Notes: generated by a model from the letters alone, not told the origin. Shown: positions 8,854-18,315, counted from the first letter of the stretch. The stretch: 64,000 nucleotides of DNA from Urmitella timonensis (GCA_900120415.1 FQLW01000006.1:682001-746000); one strand, 5' to 3'. Numbers and translations: made by a program.

Positions 8854-10309
8854 AAGACTTTTCCTGGTCGTTTTCGTTATGTTCTTGTCGTTAATGTTGG
8901 CTTGCACCTACATCCAGTTTTTAGGAGCAGATTCTCTTAACGCAGACGGGCGAAATTCTAGAGCTTTTTACCGTTCAAAATATATTGAACGCGGCCCGAT
9001 TATGATAGCCGATACGGTGGTAGCTTCTTCCCAGCCGACCTCAGATTCTCAGGGCTACCGAAAGCGCTACCAGCGTTCCTACAACGAGCAAGCATCACTG
9101 TACTCCAACCTGATTGGCTATTTATCCCCCGGAGGCAACGCTACCGGCATCGAAAAACTGCAGAATTCCGTACTAATGGGAGAAGCCTCCAGCCAGGCTC
9201 TATCACAGGTCTTGAAATATGCGGCGGGAGAAAACCAAAAAGGTGGCGGAGTTCGACTCACTATAAATCCCCAGATTCAACAGGCGGCAGCCTCCGCCCT
9301 AGGGAATCGTAAAGGTGCAGCCGTTGCCATAAACTACCAGACGGGAGCGATTCTAGCAGCAGTTACTAATCCTCGTTTCGACCCGGCTCCTCTAGCTAGT
9401 GGCTCTGAGAGGCAGTCTCAAGATAACTTAAAAAAGCTACAAGCAGAACCGACAAAGCCGATGTTAGATCGCGCCTTACGCGGAGAATATCCCCCCGGTT
9501 CTTCCTTCAAAATTATTACTGCCGCCGCCGCTTTAGAACAGGGAATTCGCTCCCCCGAGGGCGAGGTAGATGCTCCAGTATCGGTGAAGCTTCCGGGATC
9601 AACTGCCCGCATATCAAATATTGAGTCTACTAGCTGCGGAAACGGTCATCCTAGTTTCTCTTATGCCTTTGCATTATCTTGCAACACCCCTTTCGCTAAG
9701 ATTGCTCAAGAACTGGGATATCAGGTACTCAAAGATAAAACCGAAGCGTTCGGCTTTAACCCTAAAACCGCTTTGACGGTTCCGTTACCGGTGCAAAAAT
9801 CCTATTTCCCCTCCTCTGATCCCGGGGTTGCGTCCACGATGATGACCGGCATCGGACAGTTTGAAGTTCGTACTTCTCCCCTAATGATGGCTAGCGTAGC
9901 CGGCGCAGTAGCTAACGAGGGAACCCAGGTTCGCCCCTATCTAGTTTCCGAGGAACTCGGATCAGATGGAAAAACAACTAGGCAGTACCGTTCCGGTGGC
10001 ACTCTCGGCAAACCTCTTTCCAAGGAGGTGGCGCAACAGTTACGCCAAATGATGATACAAACCGTCAAGGAGGGAACCGGAAAGCCGGGTAACGTTTCGG
10101 CTATAGAGATGGGCGCAAAGACCGGCACTGCGCAGACCAGCGGCAATATGACCCATGCTTGGTATGTGGGCTGGGCTAACACCCCTGACTATCCCCTGGC
10201 ATTCGCGGTGGTAGTCGAAGGTGATAGCGCTAATCCGTCTCCTCATGGCGGACCGGTGGCAGGACCGGTGGCTAAAAGCATGATTCAGGCGGCGATTAGT
10301 AATGACTGA
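8837..10309 (+). CDS. pbpA: Class B penicillin-binding protein PbpA
   Basis: This is a transpeptidase of about 490 residues with an N-terminal signal anchor (about 7-28). Active-site motifs are SSFK (Ser222), SCN (281-283) and KTG (428-430). It cross-links peptidoglycan with the neighbouring RodA. The open frame extends back to 8732 inside rodA, but GGAGG at 8824-8828 sits 8 nt before the TTG at 8837. The resulting start MNLQIKRLFLVVFVMF matches PbpA N-termini, so the longer version is rejected. The stop overlaps the pknA ATG. Confidence 0.93.
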   Translation: MNLQIKRLFLVVFVMFLSLMLACTYIQFLGADSLNADGRNSRAFYRSKYIERGPIMIADTVVASSQPTSDSQGYRKRYQRSYNEQASLYSNLIGYLSPGGNATGIEKLQNSVLMGEASSQALSQVLKYAAGENQKGGGVRLTINPQIQQAAASALGNRKGAAVAINYQTGAILAAVTNPRFDPAPLASGSERQSQDNLKKLQAEPTKPMLDRALRGEYPPGSSFKIITAAAALEQGIRSPEGEVDAPVSVKLPGSTARISNIESTSCGNGHPSFSYAFALSCNTPFAKIAQELGYQVLKDKTEAFGFNPKTALTVPLPVQKSYFPSSDPGVASTMMTGIGQFEVRTSPLMMASVAGAVANEGTQVRPYLVSEELGSDGKTTRQYRSGGTLGKPLSKEVAQQLRQMMIQTVKEGTGKPGNVSAIEMGAKTGTAQTSGNMTHAWYVGWANTPDYPLAFAVVVEGDSANPSPHGGPVAGPVAKSMIQAAISND

Positions 10310-12122
10310 TACTCACGTATTGTATGCGCCACCTAGAGCCAGTGAACAGGAAATGGCAACCCCTATTGACCCGGTTGCTACTTCTACCGGTCAGGATTCT
10401 TCCGCTCAAAAAGCGGTTGCCGCTTTGAAAGTGGGGATGAAGATTTCCGGGCGTTACCTGCTGCTTTCTCGGCTAGCGATTGGGGGCATGGGGGAAGTTT
10501 GGCAAGCTCTTGATGAAAAAACCAGTGAACGTTTGGCCTTGAAAATTTTGCGTCCCGAGCTGGCAGGTAAAAAACTTTTCCTGTCTCGGCTGCGGATTGA
10601 AGCCTACAATGCTTCACGGGTACATCACCCGAACCTGGCGGCGGTACAGGCTTCTGGTGAGGACGCCGGGCTGGGCTGGATTAGTATGGAGCTGGTCGAT
10701 GGAGTTTCGCTAACCGAAATCCTAGATCGCCAAAGTATTTTAGACACTGATTTTCTACTCTCGGTGCTTTATCAAACCGCTGATGCACTAGCGGCGGTTC
10801 ATGCTGCCGGAATTGTTCACCGAGACATCAAGCCTGGGAACATTATGGTCACCCCCTCTGGGGTGGTAAAACTTACCGATTTTGGGATTTCAAAGGCGGC
10901 AGGACAGGTTAATTTAACCCAGGTTGGAATGGTGATGGGCACTGCTCAGTATCTTCCACCGGAACAGGCTATGGGACAGCCTGCAACTCCCGCCGGCGAC
11001 CTTTATGCCCTCGGAATTATTGCCTACGAGGCTTTAGCAGGTAAAAGACCTTTTACCGGGGAAAAACCGGTGGATATCGCGTTTGCGCACGTTAATAAAC
11101 CTGTTCCCCCCCTACCGCAATCAGTACCAAATGAGCTGCGAGAACTGGTTATGGAGTTGCTGGAGAAAGAACCGCAGCGCCGTCCCGAAAGTGCTTGCGC
11201 CTTAATGAACCGAATAGAGGCAGTACACACCGCGCTCTTAAACCCGCCAAGCATCGAGGTCGCCACCGAAGAAGAACCACAGGTCAGCCCCCTCAGCTCG
11301 CCAGAAACAGAGTCCTGCCCGCCAGCGACCTATCTTAGCGCCGAGGAACTTAGCATCGAATCAGATATTGAGCCGGCAGCGCTTACGCCCGCTCCGGATG
11401 TTGAGGAATCCAGTTCCGTAGCTGCGCCTGATTCTCTTAACAACCAACCTCCGGCTAAAGCCGTTCCTAGGGAAGAGGACGGCTCCGAAATGCTCTATCT
11501 TTCTGGAGGCACAGTACCAGCTCCGCAACTCCTTCCGCCTTCGGTACCACTTCCAGAAAACACTTGGCAGCAACGAGTAAGGCTGCGTGAACGGCCTCGC
11601 GAATTTGCGGCGCTGATTCCTCCGGTTTCGGCATCTCGTCCTCATTCCCAAATGAAACGTTTACGTGCCATCCCGCAAGTTCTTGGCTGGGGTAAGCCCG
11701 CTACTCGTCCTCGTTATGCTGCTCCTGCCCCACCCGAAAAAGAACCACCGCACGCCTCGCTAGCAGCTCCTTTAATCTCTTGGAGTAAACGGATAGAGTC
11801 CCAAGTAGGTCTGCGGGAAACAGATCCCCTGGCAGCTCAAGTCGCAAAACTACGTCGTCCTTATGACCAGGTTCAGATTTTCAGTAAACAATGGTGGAAT
11901 CAAGATATTTCACGAGCTCAACACGGACGACTAACCAGACTACAATCTCGACAACTAATCGCTTTAACCCTGGTTTTCTGGTTATTGCTAACCGCTCTTA
12001 GCCTGGGAGCCTGCCTGCTATCTACGGCGGGCACTACCCCGACTGGAGCTAACCAACAAGCTACCCAAATGACAGTTTCGGAACAAAAGGAAGAGACATG
12101 GCTCAATCTCCATACCGTATAG
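10302..12122 (+). CDS. pknA: Ser/Thr protein kinase PknA-like
   Basis: This is a 606-residue protein. The kinase domain (about 48-305) has the glycine loop IGGMGEV, the VAIK-type lysine in LALKIL (about 80), HRDIKPGN (about 173) and DFGIS. A long Pro/Glu/Ser-rich cytoplasmic region (about 310-545) then leads to one membrane helix (about 552-575) and a ~30-residue extracellular tail without PASTA repeats. It overlaps pbpA by 8 bp and pknB by 25 bp. The roughly 240-residue disordered juxtamembrane region is long for PknA. Confidence 0.92.
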   Translation: MTDTHVLYAPPRASEQEMATPIDPVATSTGQDSSAQKAVAALKVGMKISGRYLLLSRLAIGGMGEVWQALDEKTSERLALKILRPELAGKKLFLSRLRIEAYNASRVHHPNLAAVQASGEDAGLGWISMELVDGVSLTEILDRQSILDTDFLLSVLYQTADALAAVHAAGIVHRDIKPGNIMVTPSGVVKLTDFGISKAAGQVNLTQVGMVMGTAQYLPPEQAMGQPATPAGDLYALGIIAYEALAGKRPFTGEKPVDIAFAHVNKPVPPLPQSVPNELRELVMELLEKEPQRRPESACALMNRIEAVHTALLNPPSIEVATEEEPQVSPLSSPETESCPPATYLSAEELSIESDIEPAALTPAPDVEESSSVAAPDSLNNQPPAKAVPREEDGSEMLYLSGGTVPAPQLLPPSVPLPENTWQQRVRLRERPREFAALIPPVSASRPHSQMKRLRAIPQVLGWGKPATRPRYAAPAPPEKEPPHASLAAPLISWSKRIESQVGLRETDPLAAQVAKLRRPYDQVQIFSKQWWNQDISRAQHGRLTRLQSRQLIALTLVFWLLLTALSLGACLLSTAGTTPTGANQQATQMTVSEQKEETWLNLHTV

Positions 12123-13897
12123 GTTCAGGACGCTACGAAATCCGTTCCCTTATAGGTCGGGGCGGAATGGCCGAGGTACACCAGGCCTATGACACTTTGC
12201 TGTCGCGCATTGTCGCCATCAAGATGCTGCGGGTTGATTTAGCGAAAGACTCGGTGTTTTTAGCACGCTTTCGCCGCGAAGCCCTGGCATCTGCTTCCTT
12301 AAATCACGAGAACATCGTTCAGGTTTACGATACCGGCGAGCAGACGGTAACTACTCCTGAGGGTACTGAAGTTCACGTCCCCTATATCGTAATGGAGCTG
12401 GTAGAGGGACATACCGTACACCAGCTCCTTACCGATGGACAGCCGGTTCCCATTAACGAGGCAGTTGAGATTATGTCGGGGGTACTAAACGCCCTCGAGT
12501 ATTCCCATAAACGCGGCCTCGTACACCGAGACATTAAACCTGGCAACGTGATGCTTACCAACAGCGGAAAAATCAAGGTCATGGATTTTGGGATTGCCCG
12601 CGCCTTGGAGGATTCCGGACAAACCATGACCAGTACCGATGCGGTGGTGGGTACCGCGCAGTACCTGTCCCCCGAGCAGGCGCGCGGTGAAACCGTAGAT
12701 ACCCGCTCCGACCTGTACTCTTGTGGTTGTATGTTATTTGAGCTACTTACCGGGAGAGCGCCTTTTAAGGGCGATTCTGCAGTTTCGGTAGCTTACCAGC
12801 ACGTTGCCGAGATGCCACCCTTGCCCTCATCTATTGCCGCAGATATTAGTCCCGAACTGGACCGCATGGTGATGAAATCTCTTGCTAAACGTCCTGAAGA
12901 ACGTTATCAAGATGCGGCGGCTATGCGTTCGGATATGGTTAGAGCAGCTGCCGGGGCAGCAATTTCGGCTCCCGCTCTGCCCCCGCTGCCGGTTACTACC
13001 CCAACTGAGGGGTTTGTACCGCCACAAACTTCCTATGCTCCCCGGCAATGGTCGCAGGTTATGGAGGATAGCCCTGAGGAAAAGGAAGCGGAAACCGCTT
13101 CCAAAAAGAAGCGGAAAAAGACTGTCTGGGCGGTTATTATCGGCCTTTTGCTGACAGCTGTACTGGTCGGCGCGGTTTGGTGGTTGATTGCTTCCAACAA
13201 GAACCAAGAACCAGAGCAGGTCACCATTCCAAAGAGCATTATCGGTATGAGCGCGATTGAAGCCCAACGCACCTTAGATGGTTTGGGGCTAAACATGGAG
13301 CAGGGAACCACTATCAGCTCTGACACGGTAGAGAAAGGAAAGGTGGCAGCCACCGACCCTAAGCCAGGTTCTAAGCTAGATAAGGGCTCTACAGTCACCA
13401 TTCAGCTTTCATCTGGAGCTGCCGAAATTACAGTTCCCGATGTTTCGGGTCAAACTCAAGATGCAGCTAGAAAAACTTTAGAAGATGCGGGACTTCGAGT
13501 AGGCTCCGTCAAGTACGAGGACGACTCCAAGGTGGAAGCTAATCGCGTAATTCGCACCACCCCGGAGGCTGGCAGTTCCGCCAGCGCCGATGAGGAAATT
13601 ATCTTGGTATTATCTTCTGGCTATGTTTCGATTGATTCCGCAAAGGTAGTAGGAAAGTCCCAAGATGAGGGGCTAAAATACCTGGCTACTTTGGGATTGC
13701 AAACTAACACAGTTACCGAGGAAACCAATAAAACCCCTAACGGTCAAATCATTTCAATTGAGCCTAACGGTCGGGTAAAAGTTGGTACTTCGGTCACTGT
13801 GAAAGTGGCTAAGACCCCTGCACACTCGCCCTCTACTGGCGCCTCACCCGAGCCGCCAGATAGTGAAAGCCCGGAGTCTCCCGAGCCCAAGCAGTGA
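12098..13897 (+). CDS. pknB: PASTA-domain Ser/Thr protein kinase PknB
   Basis: This is a 599-residue protein. The kinase domain (about 10-275) has GRGGMAEV, Lys42, HRDIKPGN (about 143), DFGIA and a Thr/Ser-rich activation loop. A membrane helix spans about 342-365. Three extracellular PASTA repeats lie at about 373-441, 442-509 and 510-575, ending in a Pro/Ser/Glu-rich tail. The third repeat is the least canonical. It senses muropeptides/lipid II and regulates cell-wall synthesis. Actinobacterial PknB commonly has four PASTA units, so three is on the short side. Confidence 0.95.
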   Translation: MAQSPYRIGSGRYEIRSLIGRGGMAEVHQAYDTLLSRIVAIKMLRVDLAKDSVFLARFRREALASASLNHENIVQVYDTGEQTVTTPEGTEVHVPYIVMELVEGHTVHQLLTDGQPVPINEAVEIMSGVLNALEYSHKRGLVHRDIKPGNVMLTNSGKIKVMDFGIARALEDSGQTMTSTDAVVGTAQYLSPEQARGETVDTRSDLYSCGCMLFELLTGRAPFKGDSAVSVAYQHVAEMPPLPSSIAADISPELDRMVMKSLAKRPEERYQDAAAMRSDMVRAAAGAAISAPALPPLPVTTPTEGFVPPQTSYAPRQWSQVMEDSPEEKEAETASKKKRKKTVWAVIIGLLLTAVLVGAVWWLIASNKNQEPEQVTIPKSIIGMSAIEAQRTLDGLGLNMEQGTTISSDTVEKGKVAATDPKPGSKLDKGSTVTIQLSSGAAEITVPDVSGQTQDAARKTLEDAGLRVGSVKYEDDSKVEANRVIRTTPEAGSSASADEEIILVLSSGYVSIDSAKVVGKSQDEGLKYLATLGLQTNTVTEETNKTPNGQIISIEPNGRVKVGTSVTVKVAKTPAHSPSTGASPEPPDSESPESPEPKQ

Positions 13898-13900
13898 TAG

Positions 13901-13957
13901 CCGGTAATAGCTAGCCCTATCTTTATTTACTCGTTTTAGATAGGGCGAATATACCGG
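13901..13957. terminator. Hairpin between convergent pknB and the small membrane protein gene
   Basis: The arm GCCCTATCT (13914-13922) pairs with AGATAGGGC (13938-13946). An outer CCGGTA/TACCGG pair (13901-13906 with about 13952-13957) extends the stem. There is no strong T-run on either strand, so this is a probable rather than textbook terminator for the converging units. Confidence 0.55.
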
Positions 13958-14149
13958 TTACAGGGAATTGGTAGGGGCATACCCCAGGGGATTACTGTCT
14001 ACGGTAGTACCGGTTAAATCCAGGGTTTGGGAAATCCAGGGGAACAGCCACCAAAAACAAGCCATCACGATTAGAGCGATTATCAGGATTACCTGCAGAA
14101 ATTTGAGCCATTTAGGACCGGGAAGTAAATCCCAGATTAACCCGCACAT
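13958..14149 (-). CDS. Small conserved actinobacterial membrane protein
   Basis: This 63-residue protein begins MCGLIWDLLPGPKWLKFLQ and has one membrane helix (about 17-41) and a short polar tail. Small proteins with the LPGPxWLK pattern recur next to sortase and pknB genes in actinobacteria, but I know of no assigned function. Its ATG overlaps the sortase stop by 13 bp, so the two are co-transcribed and possibly coupled. A helper role for the sortase or the envelope is inferred only from position. Confidence 0.7.
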   Translation of the reverse strand: MCGLIWDLLPGPKWLKFLQVILIIALIVMACFWWLFPWISQTLDLTGTTVDSNPLGYAPTNSL

Positions 14150-14886
14150 GCGTTGCCTCCTCCTGCTAGTTCTTTGGGAACCCCACTGGAACGAGGAACC
14201 CAGTGGTCAAACTTTAAGTGAACAATGTAGCGTTCCCAGTTCCCATATTCGGGATTACAGGTGGTCATAGTCATCAGGCGTTCGGTGGGTTGTTTTCCGG
14301 GCTGTTCTGGAACCGGGAGAATCACATCTGATTGGGTCGGGAGGACAATTTTGTGGTTAGTGACCTTGTATACCAGCCATTCACCGGCAGTTTCCATGAT
14401 TACACTGTCACCGGCCTTTAGTACATCAATACGCCGGAAGTTTGAGCCGAACGAGCGCCGATGTGCCGCTACCGAGAAATTACCTATCTGCCCTGGCAGA
14501 GCAGTGCTTTCGTAATGCCCGGCAGCTCCGGTATTTAGAATCAATTGGGTGGTGCTTTCCTTTACCGGCACAACCATATAGTTCCATTTGGGAACGTGCA
14601 ATGCCCCCAGGGTTTCGCCCTCTTGCTTAATCCCAATACTGGGAGGGGCGCTGGTACGTTCATCTTTAGAGATGCGATTAGGGCAGGTTTTAGTTTGTTT
14701 TTGGAAGGTGGTTAATGCCTGATTATTGTAGCTTGCCACCTGCCAGTCTGTTACGAACACGTCCCAAAACGCGAATAGTCCAGCCAGTAATCCCACTATT
14801 ATTAGCAGTTCCCCAAAAGCTCCGATGGGGTCAAAGCGATGTCGCCTTGCGGTCTGTGTCCGCGCATTCTTGGTTTTATTGCTCAT
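14137..14886 (-). CDS. Class E sortase
   Basis: This is a 249-residue protein with an N-terminal membrane anchor (about 26-41) and a sortase fold carrying the catalytic triad His142 (VAAHR), Cys210 (MTTCNP) and Arg219 (ERYIVH). Class E sortases of actinobacteria attach surface proteins with LAxTG-like signals to peptidoglycan. The gene runs opposite to the pkn cluster, with crgA diverging on the other side. A possible substrate in this window is the peptidase at 29714-32162, which ends in LSYTG, a membrane helix and RRRK. Confidence 0.88.
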   Translation of the reverse strand: MSNKTKNARTQTARRHRFDPIGAFGELLIIVGLLAGLFAFWDVFVTDWQVASYNNQALTTFQKQTKTCPNRISKDERTSAPPSIGIKQEGETLGALHVPKWNYMVVPVKESTTQLILNTGAAGHYESTALPGQIGNFSVAAHRRSFGSNFRRIDVLKAGDSVIMETAGEWLVYKVTNHKIVLPTQSDVILPVPEQPGKQPTERLMTMTTCNPEYGNWERYIVHLKFDHWVPRSSGVPKELAGGGNACAG

Positions 14887-15038
14887 GTTCTTCCGAAAGT
14901 TGTTTATCTAGCGTGGGGACGGGGACGTGTCTTCATCATAGACTTAATTTACCTGAAAACAGACTTAACTAGGTCTACAGAGACTTTCACACTAGAATGA
15001 ACCTAGCTAGTACTATCGCATTTTATGGAGGTCACCTC

Positions 15039-15308
15039 GTGCCGGAGTCACGTAAACGTAAGGACGCTAAGCCCCACCGCTCCCAACAGCCAGAGGAGTT
15101 AAATAAGTCTTGGGCTGCTGACATGAAACCGTCTCCGCGTTGGTGGGCTCCGTTGTCGGTCGCGTTAATGCTGGTTGGGCTGCTATTGGTGGTTGTCTAT
15201 TACATTTCTTCTTCTGCCTACCCAATCCCTAACGCCGGTAACTGGAATCTAGCTTTGGGGCTGGGAGTAGCTTTTGCTGGTTTCTTGATGTTGCTTCGCT
15301 GGAAGTAA
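15039..15308 (+). CDS. crgA: Cell division protein CrgA
   Basis: This is an 89-residue protein with a basic N-terminus (MPESRKRKDAK) and two membrane helices, the second ending in LLRWK, the usual CrgA C-terminus. CrgA recruits or regulates FtsZ/FtsI/PBP factors at the septum in actinobacteria. I chose the GTG at 15039 because GGAGG lies 8 nt upstream; an in-frame ATG at 14997 would add 14 residues without a ribosome site. Placement near the pkn cluster is the standard synteny. Confidence 0.92.
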   Translation: MPESRKRKDAKPHRSQQPEELNKSWAADMKPSPRWWAPLSVALMLVGLLLVVVYYISSSAYPIPNAGNWNLALGLGVAFAGFLMLLRWK

Positions 15309-15339
15309 CCTCGCGAGCGTTTTCCCAGCATTTTCTTTA

Positions 15340-15363
15340 TTTTTAAGGACGAGTGTCCTTTTT
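15340..15363 (+). terminator. Weak intrinsic terminator after crgA
   Basis: AAGGAC (15345-15350) and GTCCTT (15355-15360) form a 6-bp stem with a 4-nt loop flanked by T-runs, 36 nt after the crgA stop. Confidence 0.5.
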
Positions 15364-15501
15364 CAGCGGCTATGCCCGGAGATTGCTTAACGATTTTTTC
15401 GGGTTTAGTGTTTACATTCTTTGACCGTTACTCTATTCTTAATAATGTAAGGACAAAGAAATGGGAGATTGTCACTCCCCATCACAGAACAGAGTTGTTT
15501 T

Positions 15502-16506
15502 ATGTTGAAATTTGGATTACTGGGAGCGGGACGAATTGGTCACGTTCACGCTAAAACCCTTTCAGCCAGTCTGGACGCTTCCCTAGAAGTGGTTTTCGAT
15601 GTGCGCAAAGATGCCGCCGAATCCCTAGCTGCTCAATACGGTGGGCGCGGAGTTAGCGATGAAAATGAAATCTGGGATAACCCTGATATAGATGCAGTCA
15701 TTATTGGTTCTCCCACCCCTATGCACGTTCCTCACATCATTGCGGCAGCTAAATCTGGTAAGGCTGCTCTTTGTGAAAAACCGGTTGCAATGGAAACTGC
15801 GAAAGTAGTAGAGCTACGTGAGGCACTGAAAGGACTAGATCCGACGGTTATGCTGGGGTTTAACCGGCGTTTTGACCCCTCATTTGCTCGGGTAAAAGAG
15901 CTAATGGATAAGGGGGAAGTTGGGAAGGTCGAGCAGGTCACCATTATTTCCCGTGACCCGGCTGCTCCCCCTACTGACTACATCAAAGTCTCAGGCGGCA
16001 TCTTCAAGGATATGACCATTCACGATTTTGATATGGCTCGTTTCCTGCTTGGAGATATCGACACCGTGACTACTATTCCGCAAAATCTAGATAGTGAGAT
16101 TGCCGCCTGTAACGACTATGACGCTGCGGTTATCGTCCTCACCGCTAAATCTGGGGCAGTAGCCACTATTATCAATAACCGTCATTGCGCGACCGGATAC
16201 GATCAGCGCCTAGAGGTAACCGGTCATGATGGACAACTAAACGCTGATAACCAGCGTCCCACCACGGTTTCTCTATCGAAAGAGAGCTATTCTCTCTCCC
16301 GCGAGCCTTATTTGGACTTCTTCCTTACTCGGTACGCTGATGCCTATGCGGCAGAGCTGAATCATTTCATCTCGATAGTTAAAGAGGGCGGCAAGCCCAC
16401 TCCCTCTATCGAGGACGGAGCCCAAGCGCTACTACTGGCAGAGGCAGCAGAGAAATCTGCACGTGAGCAGCGCCCCGTTAAGGTGGGATTTAACTCGCCT
16501 AGCTGA
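15502..16506 (+). CDS. iolG: Inositol 2-dehydrogenase-like oxidoreductase (Gfo/Idh/MocA)
   Basis: This is a 334-residue protein with an N-terminal Rossmann motif GLLGAGRIGHVHA (NAD binding), the family lysine in EKPVAME, and the C-terminal GFO/IDH/MOCA domain with DMTIHDFDMARFLLG. This matches myo-inositol 2-dehydrogenases, which oxidise inositol to scyllo-inosose. An open frame reaches back to a TTG at 15469, but the conserved start MLKFGLLGAG is at the ATG at 15502. The iolE-like gene downstream supports inositol catabolism; the remaining iol genes are not in the window. Confidence 0.85.
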   Translation: MLKFGLLGAGRIGHVHAKTLSASLDASLEVVFDVRKDAAESLAAQYGGRGVSDENEIWDNPDIDAVIIGSPTPMHVPHIIAAAKSGKAALCEKPVAMETAKVVELREALKGLDPTVMLGFNRRFDPSFARVKELMDKGEVGKVEQVTIISRDPAAPPTDYIKVSGGIFKDMTIHDFDMARFLLGDIDTVTTIPQNLDSEIAACNDYDAAVIVLTAKSGAVATIINNRHCATGYDQRLEVTGHDGQLNADNQRPTTVSLSKESYSLSREPYLDFFLTRYADAYAAELNHFISIVKEGGKPTPSIEDGAQALLLAEAAEKSAREQRPVKVGFNSPS

Positions 16507-16654
16507 GGGTAGATACCTCTTTGAGGTTTTCGGCAGGAAAAACTGTATTTGATGAGCACGCATAAATAGGACGTGCAGTAAGCGAACATAGCAACAACAA
16601 GCTACTAGGTGCGCAATAGGGGCGTTACCTTAATACATAAACAATGGAGGAAAT

Positions 16655-17515
16655 ATGAAGATTGCGGGAGCTCCTATTTCTTGGGGCGTATGTGAAGTTC
16701 CAGGTTGGGGATACCAGATGACCCCGGAACGGGTTTTAACCGAGATGAAAGAAATTGGGCTAACTGCTACCGAGTTTGGTCCGCAGGGCTGGCTACCGAT
16801 TGAGGCGGAGGCAAGGGCAAAGGAGGTTGGCAAATACGGTCTGAAGCCGGTAGGTGCTTTCTTCCTGGCGATTATGCACAACCCCGAGATTGACCCCATT
16901 CCGGCGGTAAAGAAGGAGCTGGAAGCCTTTAAGATTGCCGGAGGGGAATATCTGATTTTGGCGGCTGATTCCGGTCGTGACGGTTACGATGATCGGCCTG
17001 TTCTTGACGAGGCCGGTTGGAAGACTTTATTCGGAAACTTGGATCGGATTAGCGATGTTTGCGCCGAGGCTGGGGTTAAAGCCTGCGTTCATCCACACTG
17101 GGGCACTATGATTCAAAACGATTGCGAGATTCGCAAGATGCTAGATGAATCAAAGGTAGCGCTCTGTCTGGATACCGGGCATATGGTTTGTGGTGGCTGT
17201 GATCCCGTGGCAATCGTTAAGGAATACCCCTCTCGCACGGTGATTGTCCACGCTAAGGACGTTCACAAGGAAATGACCGACAAGCTGCTTCCCGGTGAGA
17301 TTACCTGGTCGCAGGGGGTTAAAGCCGGTATGTTTGCTCCTATCGGCGAGGGCGACATTGATTTTGGCGTCATTGTTTGCGAACTCAATAAAGCTGGTTT
17401 CGATGGGTACTATGTGCTTGAACAGGACATCATGATTGATGAGGAGCCTCCCGCCGGTGGAGGTCCGAAAGCTAATGCTGAAAAATCCTTAAAAGCATTA
17501 CAGAAACTGGCTTAA
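16655..17515 (+). CDS. iolE: IolE-like inosose dehydratase / TIM-barrel sugar isomerase family
   Basis: This is a 286-residue xylose-isomerase-like TIM barrel. It begins MKIAGAPISWGVCEVPGWGYQ, the actinobacterial IolE/IolH-like N-terminus. Metal-ligand patterns include HPHWGTMIQ, LDTGHMVCGG and the C-terminal YVLEQD. It probably dehydrates or isomerises an inositol-derived keto-sugar made by the iolG product. GGAGG lies 6 nt before the ATG. IolE versus IolI/IolH cannot be settled here, so the symbol is provisional. Confidence 0.75.
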   Translation: MKIAGAPISWGVCEVPGWGYQMTPERVLTEMKEIGLTATEFGPQGWLPIEAEARAKEVGKYGLKPVGAFFLAIMHNPEIDPIPAVKKELEAFKIAGGEYLILAADSGRDGYDDRPVLDEAGWKTLFGNLDRISDVCAEAGVKACVHPHWGTMIQNDCEIRKMLDESKVALCLDTGHMVCGGCDPVAIVKEYPSRTVIVHAKDVHKEMTDKLLPGEITWSQGVKAGMFAPIGEGDIDFGVIVCELNKAGFDGYYVLEQDIMIDEEPPAGGGPKANAEKSLKALQKLA

Positions 17516-17551
17516 CGCCTGATTGGGGCGAAGTTAATCCCGTTTTCATAG

Positions 17552-17590
17552 TTTTGGGGGGCGCAACGGCAGTTGCGCCCCCCAAAAAAT
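17552..17590 (+). terminator. Intrinsic terminator after the iolE-like gene
   Basis: A GC-rich 16-bp inverted repeat has arm TTTTGGGGGGCGCAAC (17552-17567) and its complement at 17572-17587, with a tiny loop and an A/T-rich flank. The rest of 17515-17813 shows no gene; 17590-17813 is A/T-rich and has no feature I can name. Confidence 0.75.
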
Positions 17591-17813
17591 TTATTGTTTA
17601 GTTAAGCTTATTTGCCAGCGACAATAAGGTAAATATCTATTATCAGCTCACTGCTGACTGTAGTTATAAACAGATACCTTGTTATCTTTTAGCTAAATTT
17701 TAGGTTCAGCGATTACCTGCTATTGCAGCCCACTTACTAGCATTAAGTAAAAAGCTAGCAAATCTGGCTTTCACTGCTATAGCAAGCTGAACGTAAATAT
17801 AGTATCTGGAATA

Positions 17814-17984
17814 CTAACGAGTCTCTTTATGGGCAGTAGACTTACGGCAACGCGGGCAATACTTCATCAGTTCCAGGCGATCCGGATTATTCCGGCGGTT
17901 CTTCTTGGTGATGTAGTTACGCTCTTTACATTCACTGCACGCCAGAGTGATCTTAGGACGTACGTCGGACGACTTGCTGGCCAT
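17814..17984 (-). CDS. rpmG: 50S ribosomal protein L33 (bL33)
   Basis: This 56-residue protein reads [20 protein letters not shown] and then [19 protein letters not shown], the standard L33 sequence. Both CxxC pairs are present (CSEC, CPRC), so this is the zinc-binding (C+) form. The start ATG lies at 17984 with GGTAAG about 7 nt upstream. tRNA genes follow upstream on the same strand, as is common for rpmG in actinobacteria. Confidence 0.95.
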   Translation of the reverse strand: MASKSSDVRPKITLACSECKERNYITKKNRRNNPDRLELMKYCPRCRKSTAHKETR

Positions 17985-18052
17985 TGTTACTTACCTCTAT
18001 ATCTCGAGCCGCCCCTTTAGCGGCAGTTTCCGTTTCAATCGAAATTGAAAAG

Positions 18053-18126
18053 TAGCGAGGGCGGGGTTCGAACCCGCGACCTCACGATTATGAGTCGTGC
18101 GCTCTCACCAACTGAGCTACCCCGCC
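18053..18126 (-). tRNA. tRNA-Met (anticodon CAT)
   Basis: The minus strand begins GGCGGGGTAGCTCAGTTGG. The anticodon arm is CACGA-CTCATAA-TCGTG with anticodon CAT, and the T-loop is GGTTCGAACC. The acceptor has G-U pairs and no encoded CCA. The first base pair is not the initiator-type mismatch, so this is the elongator or a CAT tRNA modified for Ile; elongator Met is the simplest reading. Confidence 0.9.
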
Positions 18127-18155
18127 GCTTGAGGGCTTGGTAAATCAAACCCTAG

Positions 18156-18228
18156 AGCCCCGACAGGGACTTGAACCCTGGACCTTCTCCTTACCATGGA
18201 GATGCTCTACCGACTGAGCTATCGGGGC
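18156..18228 (-). tRNA. tRNA-Thr (anticodon GGT)
   Basis: Acceptor GCCCCGA/TCGGGGC; D-arm TAGCTCAGTCGGTAGAGC; anticodon arm TCTCC-ATGGTAA-GGAGA with anticodon GGT; T-loop GGTTCAAGTCC. Part of the Tyr-Thr-Met cluster ahead of rpmG. Confidence 0.93.
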
Positions 18229-18315
18229 AATAGTGAACAATCTGCACTCTGGCGCGACCGGAGTCGCTCCCACATATTTTGTCACTTTGCCACCAGGTTG
18301 TAAAACCTGGCAACG

